Of a stretch of DNA of 64,000 nucleotides, positions 58,553-64,000 are shown piece after piece. The translations under genes and the position numbers were made by a program. Each line of letters starts with the position of its first letter. Position 1 is the stretch's first letter. Source of the DNA: Entonaema liquescens (lineage: Eukaryota > Ascomycota > Sordariomycetes > Xylariales > Xylariaceae); the NCBI GenBank assembly GCA_902805475.1, contig CADCSX010000014.1, positions 248,001 to 312,000 on the forward strand, given 5' to 3'. The notes beneath the pieces are model-generated. The model was not told the origin of the DNA. It did not search any database and was given only the letters and a program-made list of their open reading frames with translations.

Positions 58553-61500
58553 ATGACTGAGGTCGTGCCCGCCGACCGCACGAAGCTTCTGCAATCAAAG
58601 CGGGCAGAATGCAGGTCAGTAATATATTCGGATGGATAGAGCTAATTGATCCGATACTCATGATATATATATTTATAGTGCTATCGCTCGTTCGAGGAAG
58701 AGGAAGCTCTGTGTTCTGTATGCGGTCGCCACGACTCCGGATGGCCTCCCACAGCGAAGCTTCGCCGATCCAGACGCGCCCCAAACCAATACTGCCGAGT
58801 TGCATTTTCTTGACGCTTGCGATATCTTCCAGTATGTTTAACATTCGCGTTATTTTTTTTTTTTTTTTTTTTTTTGTATATTGTATATCGACGACCGCGT
58901 CTTGAGGATGAGAATCTAGAAGTCCCACCACCAATTTGAGGACTCTAAATACATTCGTCCATCTTGTCGCCGATGTTGCTAATATCTAAATTAGAGGGAG
59001 AAAATTAAACGAGTCAAATATTCCTACGCGATTACGAGTGCGATCTGAATACCCTCAACTACCTCGACCCGGAGAAAACTACGTATCGAATGAAAATGCC
59101 CAGAATAGGAAGAAAGATGCCGCCGCTATCGTGCGACCCGTTATGCCACCACCTCCGGTACAATCGCGACCAGGAATTACTGATGGCCAACCCAATCTTC
59201 CCTCTTCTTTACCGACGTCTAACCCCGGATCGAAACAGCATCAACCAGTCTGGCCGATCCAATCTACCGCACGACCTGCACGGCCTGAACCTCCCTCTCC
59301 GTTATCGAATGATCTATCTAAACCCATGTTTCCCTCCGGTGAACATGTAGAGAATACACCCAAGAATAATAAGCCAGATGGAAGCCCCAAGATTCCAACA
59401 AGTCCCGCCGTGGCCTCTGTTAATCTCCCTCAACCACAAGCAGCTCAGTCTCTCGTGAATGACCATCGACAGCGACAACAACCCCAGCAGCAGCAACAAC
59501 AAGTTCTACAGCAGCAGCCGGTACAGCAACAACACCTGCAGCAACAATACCAGCAGAAACAACAGCAGCCGGCGCCGTATGCGAGCCCGCAAGCAGGAGG
59601 TACTCACACTAGCGAGCCGATGGATATTGACTCTACCCCAGCTGTGAAGCCTGAAGAGGAAGTAACCACGGTTCCTCCGACCTCTCAGGTAGACGACATT
59701 GGTGAAGTTGATGGTATATCTCCTCCAAGTTCAACACCGGTCTTTTCCAGTACAACAAACAATGCGGATCCGGCTCGTGAAAGCGTGCCACTTGCGAACA
59801 ATACAGAGGCTAAGCTGGCGGGAATGAAAGACGTGGCGTCGATGAAACAAAATGCATTGAGTTTAACGCCCTCTGAGCCGGGCGTGGCTGGAACATCCGA
59901 AAGCATTCCGAACCGAGTCAAAGACCAAGCGCTGCCAGCACCCATCATTGCGGCAACACAGACACCAATTAATGTTAGTCTAAACGTTAACCCGATACAA
60001 CCTCTGAACAATTCATTATCTATTCCGCAACCCGAAAAGCCTATAGCTACAAGTGTCGAGCAGACTACGAGTAGTAATCATACAACTTCACAGCCGTCTA
60101 TACAGCAGTCTCCTAACAATGATTCCCGTGAATTTCCGATCGCGGATTCGAGAAACGAGAAATCACCAACTGACACTAGGACCCCGACCGCAATTGCATC
60201 TGCAACCGCAGTTACGAGTAATTTTACCAACGGTATTATTCACGGTGGAAGCAACGAAGTCATGAGGAAGGAAAGTTCCGTGGCTCCTGTTAACTCGGCT
60301 CCGATTACACCGCAAGTTGATTTTGAGGATACTCAAGATTTTCCCCAGCCACCGAAATCTCACCAACCAGTTCGAGAGCGAAGCAGCAGTCCTACTGGGG
60401 TTGCTCGACAGAAGCCGGTTGCTGAGATTCTTAGCGAGCCTCCGAGGCTATCGAGAGAATCCGTGTCTAATCATACAGCATTGGTGACACCAACATCCCA
60501 GTCATCCAGACAGCATTCACAAAGCATTGTAGGGAGATCAAAACTCATAGAGAAAAGCAAACGATCCACAGTAGTATTCGGTAAACAACCTAAACCTACA
60601 GGAGATTCGGATAAATCTCTAGTTCAGAATCAGTCCAAGGCTGGGCAGATGGCCAGTGATGACTACTTTACTCCCCTTTTCGTCCAGGCATTTGCCTCAA
60701 ACTCGAAATGGATGAGGCCCTTGGACCAGATTTTACACCAGGCTCACAAGACATTATCAACCCCCGATTCTTACACTCAGATACTTGACAACCAAGCCTG
60801 CAAGGTTCTTAAGAGAGTCTATCACTTACAACATCATAACAAGTGGTCTTTGCGTCAGCCGAAGCGATGCCCTGAGCCTACACGCCAACCTTGCCACTGG
60901 GATGTTTTGCTGAAAGAGATGAAATGGATGAGAACAGATTTTCGTGAAGAACGGAAGTGGAAGATGGCAGCGGCCCGGAACCTAGCCTATGCTTGTGCTG
61001 AGTGGATGTCAGCTTCTATTAAAGATCGTAAGGCTCTGCAAGTTGACGCCATCATACCTCCTAAAGTATCTCACGATACTGAAGAAGTTGTCATGGGCGA
61101 TGCGCATAATCCCCAGAGCTCGGATAGTCAACCGACGCCGGACCTTATTCCGTCCGTAGATATGGATTCCCCGATGGAGCCAGACGATGAGCCTCACGAA
61201 GGTATCCTAGATACAGTGGCTCCATCTGCTATATTCGCCTTAGAGAATGATGACGTGGTGTTTGCATTGCATCAATCTTCTACTGCAGACCGGCTACTTG
61301 AAGAGTTGCCTATGTATGGGTCGCCGCTCAAGATTCCAAAGTCTGATCTCACCGCGCCCGAATACGACCCTGATGCTTCGTGGAGACGACCTGCATTACC
61401 ACTGAGCAAGTTTGTAGAGGGTCGAATGGAGCTTACACCGATCGAGCCACCGAAAAAGCGTAGCCGGTATAGTTATGCGCAAGAGGACGAAGAGGATGAC

Positions 61501-63361
61501 GGAATCGTCTTTGGCCAGCTGGGTAACAGCCAGCCCCGATTGGAGCCAGAAAACACTGACGTAGCGCTGTTCCGACCCGAGAATAAAAGCTTCAGGGATA
61601 GGCTACACGCCGGACACCAATTTCGCCCACCGAATGAGCATACTATGCCATTCCAGTCGTTTTACGAATGCCGTAGTCCTTCTCAGTGGATACAGTCCGA
61701 GGATGATGAACTAAAGGGCCTCGTCCGTGAGTACTCGTATAATTGGTCTCTAATATCCAGTATACTTTCCTCCAAGTCCTTATTCAGCTCTGGGGCTGAA
61801 AGGCGGACACCATGGGAATGTTTTGAACGATGGGTTATGCTCGAAGGGCTTCCTCACGATATGCAGAAGACACAATATTTCAAGCTGTGGCAGGGCAGAA
61901 TTGAATCGTCACAACAAGCTATTCGACAACACCAGAACGCGATGCAGCAGCAAGCACAACAGCAGCAGCAAGCCAACGCCAATGGCCCCGTTACGCCGAT
62001 CCCCAAGCGACGGTATAACGTCCCGTTGAAGGTAGAGAGACGGCGTAACCAGAAGCACTTGACGATGATAGATGCAATGAGAAAACTGGCAAAGAAACGC
62101 GAGACAACCCTACAAAAGCAGCAGCATGCTGCTTCCCTTGCAGCTACAAGGAAGCCAAACGAAACCCCTCAACAGAGGGCCCCAACGAAGACCCCGAGAG
62201 AATATAGTATCATGCGGTTTGAACGAGACCAAGCAATGGCTGAGAGACTGGCTGAGAGGATGGCCCAACAACAACGTCATGAGGCCCAGCGTAGAGTATG
62301 AAGTTCCCCTCCCCGGTCTAGCAATATTGAATAATTGGTACTAATGTATATACGTAGGCTGCCCTCCAGAGAGCGCAGCAAGGACAGGTTGCACAGATGG
62401 CAGCCGCCCAGAATGTGAATCAACTCCCGCAGAATAATCCCCAAATGGCAGCCTCTCATCCCCATGCGGCTATGGCTCGTATCGGTGCACCTAACCAAAT
62501 TCCGATGAACGGCCAAGGGCGTCCGCGAATACCAATGCACGCCACTCCAAATGGTACAGGAACCACCAATCACATGAGTGGCGGGCTCGTCCCTCCCATG
62601 CAGATGAATGGTACTTCTCAAGTACAGATGCCTACAGTGAATGGCCAGTCGCGGATGGCAATGCCCACTGCACAGCCAGACATTCAGCTCTTGATGCAAG
62701 CGCAGCAGATTTCTGAACAACAGCGCCGTTCAGTGCAGATGCGGCAGCAGCAGCAACAGCAGCAACAATCTCAGACTCCGCAAGGAAGTATGCCTTTGCA
62801 AAGTTCGCCCCCTGCTATGCGAGCTGCTGCCATGAATGGGCTAAACCAGAAGAATTACCTCACCAATGCCCAGGCCCAAGCAATGATGGCCCAGTTTAAC
62901 ACAGGGAACGGTTCGGGGATGTCTACTCCTCCAGCACCAGGCCTTCCTATGACATCCCAGGCAGGCTCGCCACGGCCGAACGCGACGATACCCCAGCCGA
63001 CGCACCAGACATATGTCTCACAGCTCCAACATATCGAGAGTCAGATCAGACAGCAGCATCCCAACACGCCGCAAGATATGATTCGTGAGATGGCAAGACA
63101 GCTACTAAATACCCGCCATAATAACCACAACCTCGCGCAATCTGCGATGAACGCCGCTGCGGGAGGGACAGGACATGCTGCCGCTGCTAATGGGCCGCAC
63201 CAATACGCTCAGCTGCTTAGGGCTCAGCAGCAGCAGCAAGCTGCCGCCGCTGCGGCGCGCAGGCCCAGCAAGCTCAAGCTCAAGCCCAACACGGAGCACA
63301 GCAACAACATCAACGGAACTCAAGCGGAAGCGCAACCCCAACGCCGTCTATACCGAAATAG
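58553..63361 (+). CDS. EAF1: Chromatin modification-related protein Eaf1 (Vid21), NuA4 scaffold
   Basis: Four exons are proposed: 58553-58614, 58679-58831, 58995-62295 and 62358-63361, about 1506 residues. The N-terminus (MTEVVPADRTKLLQSKRAE, ARSRKRKLCVLYAVA) is the conserved fungal Vid21 start and lies in two small exons. A long Gln/Pro/Ser-rich region follows. The HSA domain (about 650-750) contains KRCPEPTRQPCHWDVLLKEM and REERKWKMAAARNLAYACAE, which recruits actin/Arp4. A SANT/Myb domain (about 968-1035) has SPSQWIQSEDDELKGLVREY and ERRTPWECFERWVMLEG. The C-terminus is a poly-Gln/Met region. It scaffolds the NuA4 histone acetyltransferase. Near 63251-63260 a probable missing G changes frame: uncorrected it ends at 63431, corrected it ends with GSATPTPSIPK at 63361, the Gln/Ala-rich tail expected. 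Intron 2 carries a 23-T run (58853-58875). Confidence 0.9.
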
Positions 63362-64000
63362 GTCTAATAGTTCACCGTGGGGCTTGTTGCACGTGGTAGC
63401 TATTAATTTGTCTGAGACTAGAGGACTGTGATGTTACTAAACATCGTTAACCTCGCTTCCTCTTAGAGACACGAGATAGTGATACTCTATCTTGAGATAC
63501 TTGGCGCCTGCATTATCAGGGTTGTCATACCTCTCTTCACAAACTGGCCCTGGAAGATTTCGAGCTTACACCTAGGTAGTGATTTAACTCCTAAAAGTGC
63601 ATGGATATACCAATTTACATCCAGGAGCGAATTTCAATGAGGTTACGTTCCATCGGCGTATCACTACAAGATATAAGAGCTATACCCTTTAGGGACGTTT
63701 TATACGGGTATTCGTATGACCCCAACTCTCATACCAAGTCTCAAGGTCTAGGGTCGAGCTCATATTTGGCCGTTCCCATCACTCCAGAGTCGACGAAATC
63801 CGAAGCCGGCGCAATACCAAGAGGTTCTAATCTTTATAGCCTGTTGTATGCGCGTTTCCACCCCGAGGGTGCAACGTCGAATGGGTCATATGGTACAGCT
63901 GGCAAAATTTCGAAGCTTGACGATCCTCAACTATTATATCTGTGCCTGGGTCTTGTAAATAACTGCTATCTTAGCTGGCAGAGGTACCGTATCCTAGGCA
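63362..64000. other. 3' flank of EAF1, no gene seen
   Basis: Presumed EAF1 3' UTR followed by unannotated sequence to the end of the window. No open frame with protein character was recognised. Confidence 0.5.

Noticed and set aside
1..64000. tRNA genes, rRNA, CRISPR arrays, telomeric repeats or intact transposons
   Set aside because: No clear paired A and B boxes, direct-repeat/spacer arrays, TTAGGG runs, or transposase or reverse-transcriptase frames were seen by eye.

Overview
The window looks like the nuclear genome of a filamentous ascomycete, most likely a Sordariomycete. Genes are mosaics of exons split by short introns (mostly 45-70 nt) with GTAAGT-like donors, CTAAC-like branch points and YAG acceptors. 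The recognisable proteins are typical fungal ones: Pan1, Mvp1, Eaf1/Vid21, Dcn1, Lsm3, Spp2, a GPI de-N-acetylase, sphingolipid C9-methyltransferase and mitochondrial ribosomal proteins. No rRNA, tRNA, CRISPR array or intact transposon was seen.

Layout. 1-1506: C-terminal part of an unidentified fungal protein. 3-6 kb: an amidoligase-fold gene (broken) followed on the same strand by an AIG2/gamma-glutamylcyclotransferase-type gene. 7.1-7.6 kb: mitochondrial small-subunit protein bS6m. 8.6-15.9 kb: minus-strand housekeeping genes DCN1, MVP1 and mitochondrial uL15m. 17-19 kb: allantoate-permease-type MFS transporter. 20.3-26.2 kb: LSM3, an Aep2/ATP13-type mitochondrial expression factor, the PIG-L/GPI12 de-N-acetylase and a small membrane protein. 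27.9-28.8 kb: small conserved protein with a long first intron. 29.7-43.8 kb: a carbohydrate block (GH18 chitinase, WecC-type nucleotide-sugar dehydrogenase, chitin-synthase-like GT2, membrane-anchored NodB deacetylase, sugar MFS transporter). 44.7 kb: 64-aa secreted protein. 45.8-46.8 kb: NmrA/isoflavone-reductase-like protein. 47.6-52.1 kb: PAN1. 52.9-54.7 kb: sphingolipid C9-methyltransferase. 56.4-57.5 kb: SPP2-like G-patch protein. 58.6-63.4 kb: EAF1/VID21.

Two gene groups look functionally linked. The 29.7-43.8 kb block could make, modify, trim and supply precursors for a chitin-derived or acidic amino-sugar polymer. The dehydrogenase and synthase are divergently transcribed from one roughly 2-kb region. 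The 3-6 kb pair joins an amide-forming ligase fold with an enzyme fold that opens gamma-glutamyl amides, so it could be a small gamma-glutamylation/deglutamylation system.

A caution applies to the whole window. Otherwise well-conserved genes carry single-base losses that nearly all lie in homopolymer runs (bS6m twice, the Aep2-like gene three times, both MFS genes, the NmrA-like gene, the GGCT-like gene, and probably EAF1). This is best explained by uncorrected homopolymer errors in the assembly. Such genes are reported as one locus with the break noted, not as pseudogenes. Intron coordinates were worked out by eye from splice signals and frame, and no similarity search was possible.
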